DNA from: Anaerotalea alkaliphila
GTDB taxonomy: Bacteria; Bacillota; Clostridia; Lachnospirales; Vallitaleaceae
Direction of reading: 5' to 3'
DNA length: 55,637 bases
Assembly: GCF_010179735.1 (NCBI RefSeq)
Contig: NZ_JAAEEH010000021.1
Coordinates: 1-55,637, forward strand
Part shown: positions 1 to 8,516 of the stretch, in pieces
How the letters are laid out: each line of letters starts with the position of its first letter
Numbering within the stretch: the stretch's first letter is position 1
Translations under genes and position numbers: made by a program
The notes under the pieces: generated by a model
Seen by the model: the letters and a program-made list of their open reading frames with translations, nothing else
What the model was told of the DNA's origin: nothing
Databases searched by the model: none

Positions 1-30
1 CTAGTTATGTATATGATAACACATAACTAG
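1..30. repeat. 10-bp inverted repeat with 10-nt loop at window edge
   Basis: CTAGTTATGT and ACATAACTAG form perfect 10-bp arms around a 10-nt AT-rich spacer. It lies immediately upstream of a truncated transposase and may mark the junction where the element lost its 5' part. Its relation to sequence left of the window cannot be seen. Confidence 0.5.
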
Positions 31-53
31 CAACAAATCAATAGCGGAGTGGC

Positions 54-974
54 TTGAACGCCAGTAAAATCAATGGTTTGGAGCGAATTCATAGTCATAT
101 CATAGTTACGAGTTCCGGGAATCCAGGATACAAGGGCTGGACAAAACATGGCAGGAATAGGAACCGGCTGGTAGGAAAGGTGATGACGGCAGGGTTCGAG
201 GATGCGAAAGAATTCCAGATCAGACGGGAGGCAATGATCCGCCAGAAGTATGATGTGGATGGAGTTCGCATGCGCATCTTGAACGGCGATGGAGCGGAAT
301 GGATAAGGGGAACTTGCGATCCGGAGATAATCTATCAGTTGGACAGGTTCCACATCCAGCGGGAAATCACACGGAAGATCAGACACAAGAAGGCGCAAAC
401 GCAGATAAGAGGGTTGTTGGATGCCGGGAAGGCGACAGAGTGTCTGGAGTTCATCGACGCCTATGCGACCAGCATAGAAGGTGCGGATATGGGAGACAGC
501 TGCCGGGCACGGGAGTTGCTATCCTATCTGAAGAACAACGAGGACGGGCTCCTGCCCTATCACAAGAGAGGGCTGAAGCTTCCGGCGGCTCCGGAAGGCC
601 TAGAGTACAGGAATCTGGGAACCCAGGAGAGCAACAACTGTTCGGCCATCACGTTGCGGATGAAGCACCGGAAAGCCAGCTGGTCCATCAAGGGAGCGAC
701 ACATCTGGCGAAGATCCTTGTGCGGAAGGAAAACAGGACCCTTTACGAGGCGCTGGAACGCCATACGGATGGCGTCCTGCCGGAGGGCATGAGCAAAGAA
801 ATCCTGGAGCCTTTGAGTGCGGCCAAAGCGCCCAAGCATGACGGAGGAAAGGTCAAGGATGCGCACGTGAGAAAAGGGCATATCGGCTACAGGGAGGCGG
901 CACGTACGGAATCACGGAACGCTTTCTTGAGGCGGTTTGATTTGAGACCCTTCAGCGAGCTGATTTACCGGTAG
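54..974 (+). pseudogene. ISLre2-family transposase, 5'-truncated remnant
   Basis: The 306-residue frame resembles the central and C-terminal part of ISLre2/UPF0236 transposases. The GDGAEWIR motif (near residue 80) and the following LDRFHIQREI helix match the second catalytic Asp region and its downstream helix in that family. Family members are usually about 450 residues or longer. Here an in-frame TAG lies at 42-44, the only start is a TTG at 54, and the N-terminal zinc-finger and first catalytic region are absent. The frame is otherwise intact to its TAG stop. The sequence to about 1024 may contain the right inverted repeat of the element, but the left end is not in view. Most likely a dead IS fragment. 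Confidence 0.8.
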
Positions 975-1117
975 TGCAAACCAAAAGGATAGGGAAAGTC
1001 TTTCCCGAGTGATTATTGACACCACATGTACAATAGAAAATCCATGAAGCACCATCGAGATTAAAAAAGATGGGGGAATTGCCAACGTTTACTTGACACA
1101 TACTGATGAACATAGAA

Positions 1118-1525
1118 TTATTGCTTTTCTAGCATCTTTGATACATTGACTGTCGGAAGGATAAACGGCGGGATATTTGCGTTCATTGTAACGGAAGACA
1201 CCAGCGTCCTTAGATAGGGAAACAATATTGCAGTTGTGTTCTTTTCAAGCATTCCCTTCGTCTCTGGCTGTTGGCTATTGAATTGAAATATGCCTGTCAT
1301 GGATACAAAGAGTTCGAACGGAAAATCAATGTCTTTCTGCATGTTGATTCCAAGCGTTAGTGTCAATTTGTATGTGTTTTCGCCTTCATATATTGTGCTG
1401 CTCTTCAACTCGGGCTGAACATTGAACTTGCCGCCTTTTGGAACTGCATACCCCTCTGTCTTAATAAAATTGATTTCATTGACAACATATCCCCTAAATT
1501 GGAGTACACTTTCAATTATTTCCAT
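1118..1525 (-). CDS. SecB-like chaperone of a toxin-antitoxin-chaperone locus
   Basis: A 135-residue protein with the length and C-terminal signature of SecB: a stretch FPYLRTLVSSVTMNANIPP followed by FILPTVNV corresponds to the SecB segment that reads FPYxRxxIS...FPxLxLxPVNF. The N-terminal half carries the alternating beta-strands expected of the fold (LQFRGYVVNEINF, YKLTLTLGINM). It starts at ATG 1525 behind GAGGTGATC, 27 nt after the MqsA-like antitoxin stop, so it is third in an operon. Gram-positive genomes generally lack housekeeping SecB; solitary SecB-like genes beside toxin-antitoxin pairs are known as TAC systems, where the chaperone protects the antitoxin. The family assignment is from sequence pattern only. 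AT-rich compared with the rest of the window, suggesting transfer. Confidence 0.7.
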   Translation of the reverse strand: MEIIESVLQFRGYVVNEINFIKTEGYAVPKGGKFNVQPELKSSTIYEGENTYKLTLTLGINMQKDIDFPFELFVSMTGIFQFNSQQPETKGMLEKNTTAILFPYLRTLVSSVTMNANIPPFILPTVNVSKMLEKQ

Positions 1526-1552
1526 AGTATGATCACCTCTGCAATGAATTCC

Positions 1553-2134
1553 TTATGACGCAAAACCACTTCCACTGTTTTGAATTCCAAAATCCCGATC
1601 CATTTCCAAGTTAGGATAGCAATATGAAATGTAACAATAATCAGTTGCTAGAAGTTGAACTCCATATGGATCCATGAATAATTCTTCAAGTTTTCTTTCA
1701 ACTTTCCCAATTTCTGTAGGGGAAAGCATCTGGCTGTTTTTCTCCCACAGCATTTTGAAATTGGAGGGATCATCCATCAGCATGATCAGGTTGTTCTGGG
1801 CAGCATCCTGAATGGACCCGTTTTCATACCGTGTGATTGTCTTTTCTCCAAGTCCAAGGATTTTCGCAAAAGCGCTCTGTGACAAATCGTACTTTTTACG
1901 GATGCGCTTGATTTCTGTCGTAGCAAGCAATCCATTGCTTTGCTTATACTTGTCGTAGGCCTTCAAGAGATTATTCGAATCCAACTCCATGTCAAAAAAT
2001 TCTTCCCCACATCCTGAGCAGTAGCATACTTCAGCCTCAACTGTCACTTTCTGGCCCTTTACTTCGTACTCTTCAACAACATTCTTAATCTTTGTTTCAA
2101 CCTCGTTATTGCAATTGGCGCAATATTTTTTCAT
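1553..2134 (-). CDS. MqsA-like antitoxin with YgiT zinc finger, HTH and C-terminal extension
   Basis: A 193-residue protein starting at ATG 2134 behind GGGAGG. Residues 1-50 form a YgiT-type zinc finger (C5, C8, C39, C42). Residues 70-120 are an XRE/MqsA helix-turn-helix (LSQSAFAKILGLGEKTITRY) ending in the typical NGSIQD/AAQNNL segment. Classical MqsA is about 130 residues; this one has a further ~70 residues rich in aromatic and hydrophobic positions (ATDYCYISYCY near the end). In TAC systems a C-terminal chaperone-addiction tail recruits the SecB-like partner, so this extension is the natural candidate; that is inference. It lies between the toxin-like gene and the SecB-like gene and probably represses the operon through the palindrome at 2519. 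Confidence 0.75.
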   Translation of the reverse strand: MKKYCANCNNEVETKIKNVVEEYEVKGQKVTVEAEVCYCSGCGEEFFDMELDSNNLLKAYDKYKQSNGLLATTEIKRIRKKYDLSQSAFAKILGLGEKTITRYENGSIQDAAQNNLIMLMDDPSNFKMLWEKNSQMLSPTEIGKVERKLEELFMDPYGVQLLATDYCYISYCYPNLEMDRDFGIQNSGSGFAS

Positions 2135-2166
2135 TATGGTTGCCTCCCACTTTATATGCTTTATTT

Positions 2167-2496
2167 TCAAATATAATCTATATGGCAACTAATGACCAAC
2201 AATTGGGAATTGATGTTTTTGATTTTGAACTTGATATAAAACATATGTCCCATAATCATCATTTTGAAAATCCATAGCTTTTCACTTTCCGGCTTGTCCC
2301 TGTCTATCTCTGGCCCCGCAACATATTCTTTGTAGGTAAGTCCATAGATTTCGTCTATGGCATCTTTCGGCATTATACCTAAGCGAGCAAAGGATTCCAT
2401 GTTCTTTCTTCTTGGCCACAGTTCAAAATTTTCAGTATCGATTGCTTGCCGCAATTTGGATAATACTTGCTCTACATCCCCTTGGCTTGACTGCAT
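2167..2496 (-). CDS. MqsR-like toxin
   Basis: A 109-residue protein, first gene of the operon, starting at ATG 2496 behind AGGCGGTG. It is followed 32 nt later by the MqsA-like antitoxin, which is the toxin-first order typical of mqsRA. The pattern of an N-terminal helix (VEQVLSKLRQAI), a middle segment reading DAIDEIYGLTYKEYVAGPEID and a final beta hairpin (MFYIKFKIKN, LLVISCHI) fits the RelE-like fold of MqsR, an mRNA interferase that prefers GCU. Sequence identity looks low and the catalytic residues were not verified, so the call rests mainly on position beside an MqsA-like antitoxin and on predicted fold. AT-rich like its partners. Confidence 0.6.
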   Translation of the reverse strand: MQSSQGDVEQVLSKLRQAIDTENFELWPRRKNMESFARLGIMPKDAIDEIYGLTYKEYVAGPEIDRDKPESEKLWIFKMMIMGHMFYIKFKIKNINSQLLVISCHIDYI

Positions 2497-2518
2497 TCTT
2501 TCACCGCCTCATCGAAGA

Positions 2519-2532
2519 GTATCATATGATAC
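2519..2532. promoter_or_regulatory. Perfect palindromic operator of the TAC operon
   Basis: GTATCATATGATAC is a 14-bp perfect palindrome lying between the -10 box and the toxin start, at about the expected transcription start. It is the obvious binding site for the HTH of the MqsA-like protein, giving autorepression as in other mqsRA loci. The binding itself is inferred. Confidence 0.65.
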
Positions 2533-2541
2533 CTTGTTTTC

Positions 2542-2570
2542 ATTATATACCTTACAGCTCTTCTAGTCAA
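2542..2570 (-). promoter_or_regulatory. Sigma-A promoter of the TAC operon
   Basis: Reading the minus strand, TTGACT (2570-2565), a 17-bp spacer and TATAAT (2547-2542). It drives the toxin, antitoxin and chaperone genes and is overlapped downstream by the palindrome at 2519-2532. Confidence 0.8.
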
Positions 2571-2613
2571 CATTCCTTTGGAATAACCATCATTCCTTTC
2601 GACGGCCAAACCA

Positions 2614-2678
2614 GGACAAACAATACCCCTGTACGATTTAGGACTTTAGTCCGCAAGTACAGGGGTATTGTTTTGTCC
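2614..2678. repeat. Family D hairpin element, copy D1
   Basis: Arms of 21 and 22 nt (GGACAAACAATACCCCTGTAC and its complement with one bulged A) enclose GATTTA, a short stem GGACT-TT-AGTCC and GCAA. The inner core is shared with copies at 13292, 37010, 46613 and 48892, while the outer arms differ in each. It lies between galU's 3' end and the TAC promoter. Confidence 0.85.
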
Positions 2679-2680
2679 GC

Positions 2681-2724
2681 TATTTAGGACTCTCGTCCGC
2701 AAGTACGGGGGTATTGCTTTGTCC
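2681..2724. repeat. Family D element, half copy D2
   Basis: The core TATTTA-GGAC-TCTC-GTCC-GCAA and the right arm of D1 are repeated directly after D1, but no matching left arm exists. It ends 1 nt before the galU stop codon. It looks like a partial tandem duplication of D1. Confidence 0.75.
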
Positions 2725-2725
2725 G

Positions 2726-3616
2726 TCACTCGAACCTCAGCGTCCCTTCCATGTCCGCCATCAGCCCTTCCAGATATCCCTTCACCTCGTCCCGCAGGTC
2801 ATCCCTCCTAAGGGCGAATTCCACCGTGGCGGAGATGAAGCCCAGCTGGTTCCCCACGTCGTAGCGCTTCCCCTTGAAGTTCAGGGTGTACATGGCCTCT
2901 TCCTGGGCCAGGCGCATGAGGGCGTCGGTGAGCTGGATTTCCCCCCCGGCCCCGGGGGTCTGGGACTCCAGGTAGTGGAAGATCCGGGGGGTGACGATGT
3001 AGCGGCCCAGGATGGCCAGGGTGCTGGGGGCCTCCCCCACCGGGGGCTTCTCCACCAGGCTCTTGACCTTGGTGATGCCTTCGTCCATGACCATGGACTC
3101 CACGATCCCGTACTTGCACACGTCTGCCGGGGGCACGTCCTGGACCCCCAGGATGGTGGTCTTGTACTCGTTGTAGGCTTCGATCAGCTGGAGCAGGCAG
3201 GGCTTCTTGGAGACCACGATGTCGTCCCCCAGGAGCACGGCGAAGGGCTCGTTCCCGATGAAGTTCTTGGCCGTCAGGATGGCGTGCCCCAACCCCCGGG
3301 GCTCCTTCTGGCGGATGTAGTGGATGTTGGCCAGGTTGGTGGCCTCCTGGACGATGTGCAGGAGCTCCTCCTTCCCGCCCTCCTCCAGGGCCATCTCCAG
3401 CTCGATGTTCCGGTCGAAATGGTCCTCGATGCTCCGCTTGTTCCTGCCGGTCACGATGATGATGTCCTCGATCCCGGACTTCACCGCCTCCTCCACGATG
3501 TACTGGATGGTGGGTTTGTCCACGATGGGAAGCATCTCCTTGGGCTGTGCCTTTGTGGCCGGCAGGAACCGGGTCCCCAGACCCGCCGCCGGAATGATCG
3601 CCTTCTTGATCTTCAT
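2726..3616 (-). CDS. galU: UTP--glucose-1-phosphate uridylyltransferase
   Basis: A 296-residue nucleotidyltransferase that makes UDP-glucose from UTP and glucose 1-phosphate for cell-surface glycans. The N-terminal signature is present as [14 protein letters not shown] followed by [20 protein letters not shown]. The GalU-specific segments LGDDIV (metal/nucleotide site), GIVE, VEKP and GEIQLTDAL follow in normal order, and length is normal. The start at ATG 3616 is chosen because GGAGGAG lies upstream; a TTG codon 21 nt further up overlaps that site. It is the last gene of a minus-strand run, 55 nt behind the zinc-ribbon gene. The 3' side carries family D repeats instead of a classical terminator. 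Confidence 0.95.
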   Translation of the reverse strand: MKIKKAIIPAAGLGTRFLPATKAQPKEMLPIVDKPTIQYIVEEAVKSGIEDIIIVTGRNKRSIEDHFDRNIELEMALEEGGKEELLHIVQEATNLANIHYIRQKEPRGLGHAILTAKNFIGNEPFAVLLGDDIVVSKKPCLLQLIEAYNEYKTTILGVQDVPPADVCKYGIVESMVMDEGITKVKSLVEKPPVGEAPSTLAILGRYIVTPRIFHYLESQTPGAGGEIQLTDALMRLAQEEAMYTLNFKGKRYDVGNQLGFISATVEFALRRDDLRDEVKGYLEGLMADMEGTLRFE

Positions 3617-3671
3617 GCTGTTTACTCTCCTCCGCAATCGAATTTGCTCTGAATGAGGGCCTGGCCCTTTC

Positions 3672-4835
3672 CTATTGGTTGTCCACTTTCGCTCCGCACT
3701 TCTGGCAGAACTTCTGCCCTTCCCCCAGGGGCGCCCCGCACTTGATGCAGAACCTGCCTTTGGGTGCCGGGGCCTCCACGGCCCGGGCCGGCTGTTCCTT
3801 CACTTCCGTTTCCAATGCCGCTTCCGCAGCCGGAGCCGCTGCCGCCTGCCGCCCCAGCACCTCCGCAAGCCTTGCCTGGAGCTGGTCGTAACGGAAGGCC
3901 TGGTGGTTCACCAGCAGCTTCCCGTCCTCCTCCACCAGCTCCACCAGGTGGTTGGCCGCCGCCGTGGGCAGCAGCATCCCCTTGAAGAGGACCTGTTCCC
4001 TCCCCTCCGCAATCCGGGAGACGGCCAGCCCCACGCACAGGTTCCAGCTCCGCTCGAACTCCATGCCCATGGCCCGGCCCTCTGGGGTGAAGGCGAACCG
4101 GGGGTTCCCCTGGGAGTCCTTAAGGAGCTCCACGATCCCCTTCTCCGTCAGGACCTCCAGGTCCTCCCCGGCGGTCCTGATCCTCTCCGTGGGCAGTCCC
4201 GGCAAGAGGGCCAGGAAGGCGGGCAACAGCCAGCGCACGTCCTTGGACTGCACGGAAGCCGTCAGGCCGTCCACGAACTCCTTGGGGGTGAACCCCGGCC
4301 TATGGGTGGGGGCGTGCTCCAGCAGGCTCCTGTAGTAGGCCCGCCGGTACAGGTCGACCCCCTGGAGCAGGCAGAGGAACTCCTCCACCCGCAACTTGGG
4401 GGGCAGCAGGTTGGGGACCACCGCCTCGTTCCGGGAGGCGTACTTTGCCACCAGGGCCTCCAGGGTCTGGGCCATCCCCTCGTACCGGTAGATGTCCGCC
4501 CCCTTCTGGTCGAAGAGGATCCCGAAGACCTCCCCTTGGGGCTCCCCCCTGCCACAGACCGCCTGGGTGGCCATGGGGGCCCTCCCCCCGCCGAACCGCA
4601 GGAGCAGCTCCTGGCCCGGGGCCGCCAGGACCTTCAGGGCCGCATCCAGCGTCTCGGCCGCAGGTCCCTGCACCGGCAGGCCCGTCCCGTCCGGGACCGC
4701 CTTCTCCAGCCGGGCCGCCACGTCCCTGTTCCCCAGGGGGCTCCCCGGCCCCGGGACCAGTCCCTTGGCCTTCAGGAGATGGGCCAGCCCGCCGTAGGTG
4801 AGGGTGAATTTCTGTATCGCACGTTCTTCCGCCAT
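3672..4835 (-). CDS. Uncharacterised protein with C-terminal zinc ribbon
   Basis: 387 residues. The only recognisable domain is a C-terminal zinc ribbon (about residues 357-385) with two CxxC knuckles, FCIKCG and FCQKCG. Ahead of it is a low-complexity Ala/Glu/Pro linker (about 325-355). The first ~320 residues are soluble mixed alpha/beta with no motif I can assign; there is no signal peptide or membrane segment. It starts 4 nt after the stop of the 4840-5757 gene, with GGAGGACTAG inside that gene's end, so the two are co-translated. Together with galU they may form one transcript. Function unknown. Confidence 0.75.
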   Translation of the reverse strand: MAEERAIQKFTLTYGGLAHLLKAKGLVPGPGSPLGNRDVAARLEKAVPDGTGLPVQGPAAETLDAALKVLAAPGQELLLRFGGGRAPMATQAVCGRGEPQGEVFGILFDQKGADIYRYEGMAQTLEALVAKYASRNEAVVPNLLPPKLRVEEFLCLLQGVDLYRRAYYRSLLEHAPTHRPGFTPKEFVDGLTASVQSKDVRWLLPAFLALLPGLPTERIRTAGEDLEVLTEKGIVELLKDSQGNPRFAFTPEGRAMGMEFERSWNLCVGLAVSRIAEGREQVLFKGMLLPTAAANHLVELVEEDGKLLVNHQAFRYDQLQARLAEVLGRQAAAAPAAEAALETEVKEQPARAVEAPAPKGRFCIKCGAPLGEGQKFCQKCGAKVDNQ

Positions 4836-4839
4836 GGGC

Positions 4840-5757
4840 CTAGTCCTCCCTTTCCCCGTTTTGTCCGTCCACGGTCTCGTCCTCCATGGACATCATCTCC
4901 AGCGCCTCCAGGAGCTCCGGATCCAGCTCCCCCCCGTCCTCCAGGTCCTCCATGGACATGGCCGCCTCGCTCAGGAACGCCAGGGTGTCCCCCTGGAGGA
5001 TCTGGAACATCCCCTTGGCGTCTTCCACTAGGGCCGGGTCCACCAGCCGGTCCCCCGCAAGCAGCACCGCCCTAAGGCCCAGGCTCTCGTCCCCGGGCTT
5101 GATCCAGAGGAGCTTCCCTTCCCGGACCCAGTGCTCCAGCTCGAAGTCGTAGTCCTCCTCGCTCCAGTAGTAGGAGTCGAAGTAGGCGAAGCCGTCCTCC
5201 CCCCGGACCTGGTAACGGTCGGCCCCGTAGTCGTTGATCCTGGGGACCTCATGGACCATGGGATGGGCGAAGTAGGCCACCCACCAGAGGGTGTCCTCCC
5301 CCACACGCATGGTGGAGAGCACCGCCTTCACCTCCGGCCGGGAGAGGACCTCCCCCACCACCCCGGGCCTGTCCGGACCCAGGAAGCGCACGAAGGGGGC
5401 CGCCTCCACGGGGCCGCCCACATGCAGGGCCCCGTCCAGGGCGAAAAAGGTGGACGGCCGCCGGGAGAACTCCTCGTCCTTGCGGACCGCGTTGTCCGGA
5501 AGCCACCAGAGGCCTCCCAGCCCCTGGACGTCGAAGGAGGCCTCCAGGACCTCCCCGGTGAAGGGGCAGCGGGAGACGGGCAACAGGGGGAGCGCCTGCC
5601 GGTACTCCTCCTCCAGCTCCTGCATCCGGGTCACCACCCGGGTGTAGGCCTCGTCCTGGGCCGGGTCCTCCCCGTCCTCCTCCAGGAGGATCCCCATCCG
5701 GGCCTCCGACAATTCCTTGTATTCCTCCAACAAGGCTTTCCTGCGGGTCTCTTCCAT
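4840..5757 (-). CDS. Uncharacterised acidic protein
   Basis: 305 residues, cytoplasmic by composition. The N-terminus is a charged helical segment (about 1-60), followed by a CPFTGEV motif near residue 65 and a Trp/Tyr-rich middle (GGLWWLPDN, DTLWWVAYFAHPM, YFDSYYWSEEDYDFE). The C-terminal 70 residues are strongly acidic. The start at ATG 5757 has GAGGAG 7 nt upstream; an in-frame start 63 nt earlier lacks such a site. I do not recognise the family. Tight coupling to the zinc-ribbon protein (4-nt gap) suggests the two act together. Confidence 0.7.
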   Translation of the reverse strand: MEETRRKALLEEYKELSEARMGILLEEDGEDPAQDEAYTRVVTRMQELEEEYRQALPLLPVSRCPFTGEVLEASFDVQGLGGLWWLPDNAVRKDEEFSRRPSTFFALDGALHVGGPVEAAPFVRFLGPDRPGVVGEVLSRPEVKAVLSTMRVGEDTLWWVAYFAHPMVHEVPRINDYGADRYQVRGEDGFAYFDSYYWSEEDYDFELEHWVREGKLLWIKPGDESLGLRAVLLAGDRLVDPALVEDAKGMFQILQGDTLAFLSEAAMSMEDLEDGGELDPELLEALEMMSMEDETVDGQNGERED

Positions 5758-5864
5758 ATGCGTTCTCCTCGCTCTCATCTTCCGTGGGGGCCCATGCCGG
5801 GCCTTGACCGTTGCCGTCATACCCCTAGTATATCGTCCCCTCCCCCTCCTGTCAATGAAGCGGG

Positions 5865-5893
5865 TTGTCCCTCCGGGCCTTCCGTGGTATAAT
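5865..5893 (+). promoter_or_regulatory. Promoter of the iron-type ABC operon
   Basis: TTGTCC (5865-5870), a 17-bp spacer and TATAAT (5888-5893) with an extended TGG immediately upstream. It lies about 40 nt before the binding-protein start. No recognisable Fur box was seen around it. Confidence 0.7.
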
Positions 5894-5931
5894 GCACAGA
5901 GACAAAAACGACCTCAAAGGGAGGAAACAAA

Positions 5932-6978
5932 ATGCGTATTCATAGGAAGCTTTCCAAAACCGTCCCCGGCCTGGCCGTCCTGCTGGCCCTGGCCCTGTCC
6001 CTGGGCACCGGCTGCGTGGTCCGCCAGGGGACCAACCCCGTCAAAAATTCCGTGGTGGTCTACACCAGCGTGGACCAGAACTACGCGGAGCTGGTCTTCG
6101 CGGACTTCCAGGAGAAGACGGGCATCACCGTCCTGGGGGGCTTCGACACCGAGGCCTCCAAGACCACCGGGATGGTGAACAAGCTGGTGGAGGAGTCGAA
6201 GAACCCCCGGGCGGACGTCTTCTGGAACGGGGAGTTCGCCCAGACCCTGCTCCTGGCGGAGAAGGGGGTCCTGGCCCCCTACGGGTCCCCCGCCGCGGAA
6301 GGCCTCCCCTCCAAATACAGGGACGGGGACGGCCTCTGGACCGCCTTCGGGGGACGGGCCCGGTGCATCCTGGTGAACACCGACCTGCTGGATCCGGAGG
6401 AGTACCCCACAAGCCTCCTGGACTTCACCAGCGGGGCCTATCCGGCGGAGAAGACCGCCATCGCCCTGCCCCTCTTCGGCACCACCGCCACCCAGGGGGC
6501 CGCCCTCTACGGCCTCTGGGGGCCCGAAGCCGCCCGGGACTGGTTCGCTTCGGTGAAGGATTCCGGGGTCCGGATCGTGGACGGCAACGGGGTGGTCCGG
6601 GACCTGGTGGCGGACGGGCAGCTCCTCTTCGGCCTGACGGACACCGACGACGCCCTGGGCGCCGTGGAAAAAGGGGCCCCGGTGGAGATCCTTTTTCCAG
6701 ACCAGGGTCCTGGGGCCGACGGGACCCTGATGATCCCCAACACCGTGGCCCTGGTGAAGAACCCGGCCCAGAACCCCAACGCCAAGGCCTTCATCGACTA
6801 CCTGCTGAGCCCGGAGACGGAGCAGTTCCTCCTGGACATCGGCTGGATCCAGGCCCCCCTGCGGGAGGGGACCCAAGGGACGGTCCCGGTGCTTGACACC
6901 TATCCCCTGGACCTGGAGGAGATCTACGGCCACCTGGAGCGCTCCAAGGAGGAGCTCTCCGAACTTTATCTCCAATGA
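5932..6978 (+). CDS. ABC transporter substrate-binding lipoprotein, Fe3+ type
   Basis: 348 residues with a lipoprotein signal ending in LGTGC (Cys about residue 27). The mature part matches the family 1 extracellular binding proteins of the FbpA/AfuA type: VVVYTSVDQNYAELVFADFQ, then FDTEASKTTGMVNKLVEE, then ADVFWNGEFAQTLLLAEKG. Ligand could be ferric iron, free or chelated, but the same family also binds phosphonates and other anions, so the substrate is not certain. ATG 5932 sits behind GGGAGG. The permease start overlaps the stop (ATGA). First gene of a four-gene operon. Confidence 0.85.
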   Translation: MRIHRKLSKTVPGLAVLLALALSLGTGCVVRQGTNPVKNSVVVYTSVDQNYAELVFADFQEKTGITVLGGFDTEASKTTGMVNKLVEESKNPRADVFWNGEFAQTLLLAEKGVLAPYGSPAAEGLPSKYRDGDGLWTAFGGRARCILVNTDLLDPEEYPTSLLDFTSGAYPAEKTAIALPLFGTTATQGAALYGLWGPEAARDWFASVKDSGVRIVDGNGVVRDLVADGQLLFGLTDTDDALGAVEKGAPVEILFPDQGPGADGTLMIPNTVALVKNPAQNPNAKAFIDYLLSPETEQFLLDIGWIQAPLREGTQGTVPVLDTYPLDLEEIYGHLERSKEELSELYLQ

Positions 6979-8504
6979 GACGGCTGGCCGGGGGCGTCCG
7001 GGGGCTCCTGCCCGTCCTGCCCTTCTTCCTGCTGACCCTGCTTCCCCTGGCCTGGCTGCTGGGCACCGTATCCTGGGAAGGGGCGAAGGCCCCGGTCTGG
7101 GGGCGGGAGGGGCTGCTCCTGGGGCGGACTCTCCTCTACGGGACGGCGGTGGCCTCCTCGGCGGTGCTCCTGGCCTACCTGGCCCTGGTCTTCGGGGCCT
7201 TCACCCCCTGGGTGGACCGGGGACTCCTGAAGGCCTTCCTGTTCCTGGCCCTCCCGGTCCCCGGCACGGTCTTCGCCTACGCGGGCCTGAAGGCCCTGGG
7301 GCTTTTGGGCCTTCCCAGCCGGGGCTTCGCGCCCTCCTGGCTGGTCCACACCGCCTCCCTGCTGCCGGTGGCCCTCTTCATCCTGGCCACGGGGCTCCAT
7401 ACCCTCAAGAAGGAGCCCCTCCATGCCGCCCGGCTCCTGGGGAGCGACGCCCGGATGCTGGCCCGGATCCTGCCGGGGATGCTGGCCCCCCAGGTCCTGG
7501 CCGCCCTGGGGACGGTCTTCCTCCTCAGCGTGGGGGACTACGCCATCCCCTCCATCTTCTCCATCAACGTCTATTCCCTGGGGATCTTCGTGGAGTACAG
7601 CAGCAGCCTCTCCCTGGGGTCCACCCTGGTGAAAAGCGCCCCGCTGGTCCTCCTCCAGGCCCTGGTGCTGCTGCTCCTCCTGGGGCGGACGGAGCCCCTC
7701 TTCCTCACGGGAGGCAGGAAGGGGATGCTGACCCTGGAGCTTTCCCTCCCCGGGACGCTCCTGGCTGCCGGGGGGCTCCTCCTGGGCCTGGCCCTGCTGC
7801 TGGTGCTCCTCCCCTTCCTGCTGGTCCTCACGGACCTGGCCATGTGGCGGGGGCTGCCCCAGACCCTGGCCCGCTCGGGGAGGGACCTGGCCGCCAGCCT
7901 GGGGATCCTCTTCAGGGCGGGGATCCTGGCCCTGCCGGTCTCCTATCTGGGGGGCTGGTGGCTCCACTCCCTACGGAAAGGCCGCCGGCCGGCGCTCTTC
8001 CTGGTGCTGCTCCCGGCCTTCCTCCCCGGATCCCTGACGGGGGCCGCGCTGATCCACCTCTACAACCGGCCCTGTACCTCGGGGCTCTACGACAGCCTCT
8101 GGATGCCGGCTCTGGCCGTCCTGGCCCGGTTCCTGCCCCTCTCCCTGCTGGTGGTCCACGCGAGCTTCCGGCGGCTGGACAGGGAACTGGTGGATGCGGC
8201 CTTCCTGCTCCACCCCTCCCGCCTGAAGGCCCACCTCCAGGTGCTGCTTCCCCTGGTGCTCCCGGGCCTGGCCCTGGGCACCGCCTTCCTCCTGCTCTTC
8301 GGGCTGGGGGAGCTGGGGGCCACGGTGCTGGTGCTGCCCCCCGGCAGCTCCACCGTCACCGTCCGCCTCTACAACTACCTGCACTACGGGGCCTCCGAGG
8401 AGGTCCTGGGCCTCTCCTTCCTGCTGCTGGCGGGGATGGGGGGCATCCTGGGGGCCGCCGGACTGCTGTCCGGACTGGCCCGCCGCCTGCGCAAAATGGA
8501 CTAA
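6975..8504 (+). CDS. ABC transporter permease, fused FbpB type
   Basis: 509 residues with about twelve hydrophobic segments, organised as two BPD_transp_1 halves joined in one chain as in FbpB/ThiP permeases. EAA-like coupling loops are visible in both halves: around AARLLGSDARMLARILPGML in the first and VDAAFLLHPSRLKAHLQV in the second. The start overlaps the binding-protein stop by 4 nt, and the ATPase gene follows after 12 nt. It moves the ligand delivered by the 5932 lipoprotein across the membrane. Confidence 0.85.
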   Translation: MRRLAGGVRGLLPVLPFFLLTLLPLAWLLGTVSWEGAKAPVWGREGLLLGRTLLYGTAVASSAVLLAYLALVFGAFTPWVDRGLLKAFLFLALPVPGTVFAYAGLKALGLLGLPSRGFAPSWLVHTASLLPVALFILATGLHTLKKEPLHAARLLGSDARMLARILPGMLAPQVLAALGTVFLLSVGDYAIPSIFSINVYSLGIFVEYSSSLSLGSTLVKSAPLVLLQALVLLLLLGRTEPLFLTGGRKGMLTLELSLPGTLLAAGGLLLGLALLLVLLPFLLVLTDLAMWRGLPQTLARSGRDLAASLGILFRAGILALPVSYLGGWWLHSLRKGRRPALFLVLLPAFLPGSLTGAALIHLYNRPCTSGLYDSLWMPALAVLARFLPLSLLVVHASFRRLDRELVDAAFLLHPSRLKAHLQVLLPLVLPGLALGTAFLLLFGLGELGATVLVLPPGSSTVTVRLYNYLHYGASEEVLGLSFLLLAGMGGILGAAGLLSGLARRLRKMD

Positions 8505-8516
8505 AGGAGAAACGAC

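Noticed and set aside
5820-5931. Fur box before the iron-type ABC operon
   Set aside because: No GATAAT-type palindrome is present; the region is GC-rich apart from the -10.
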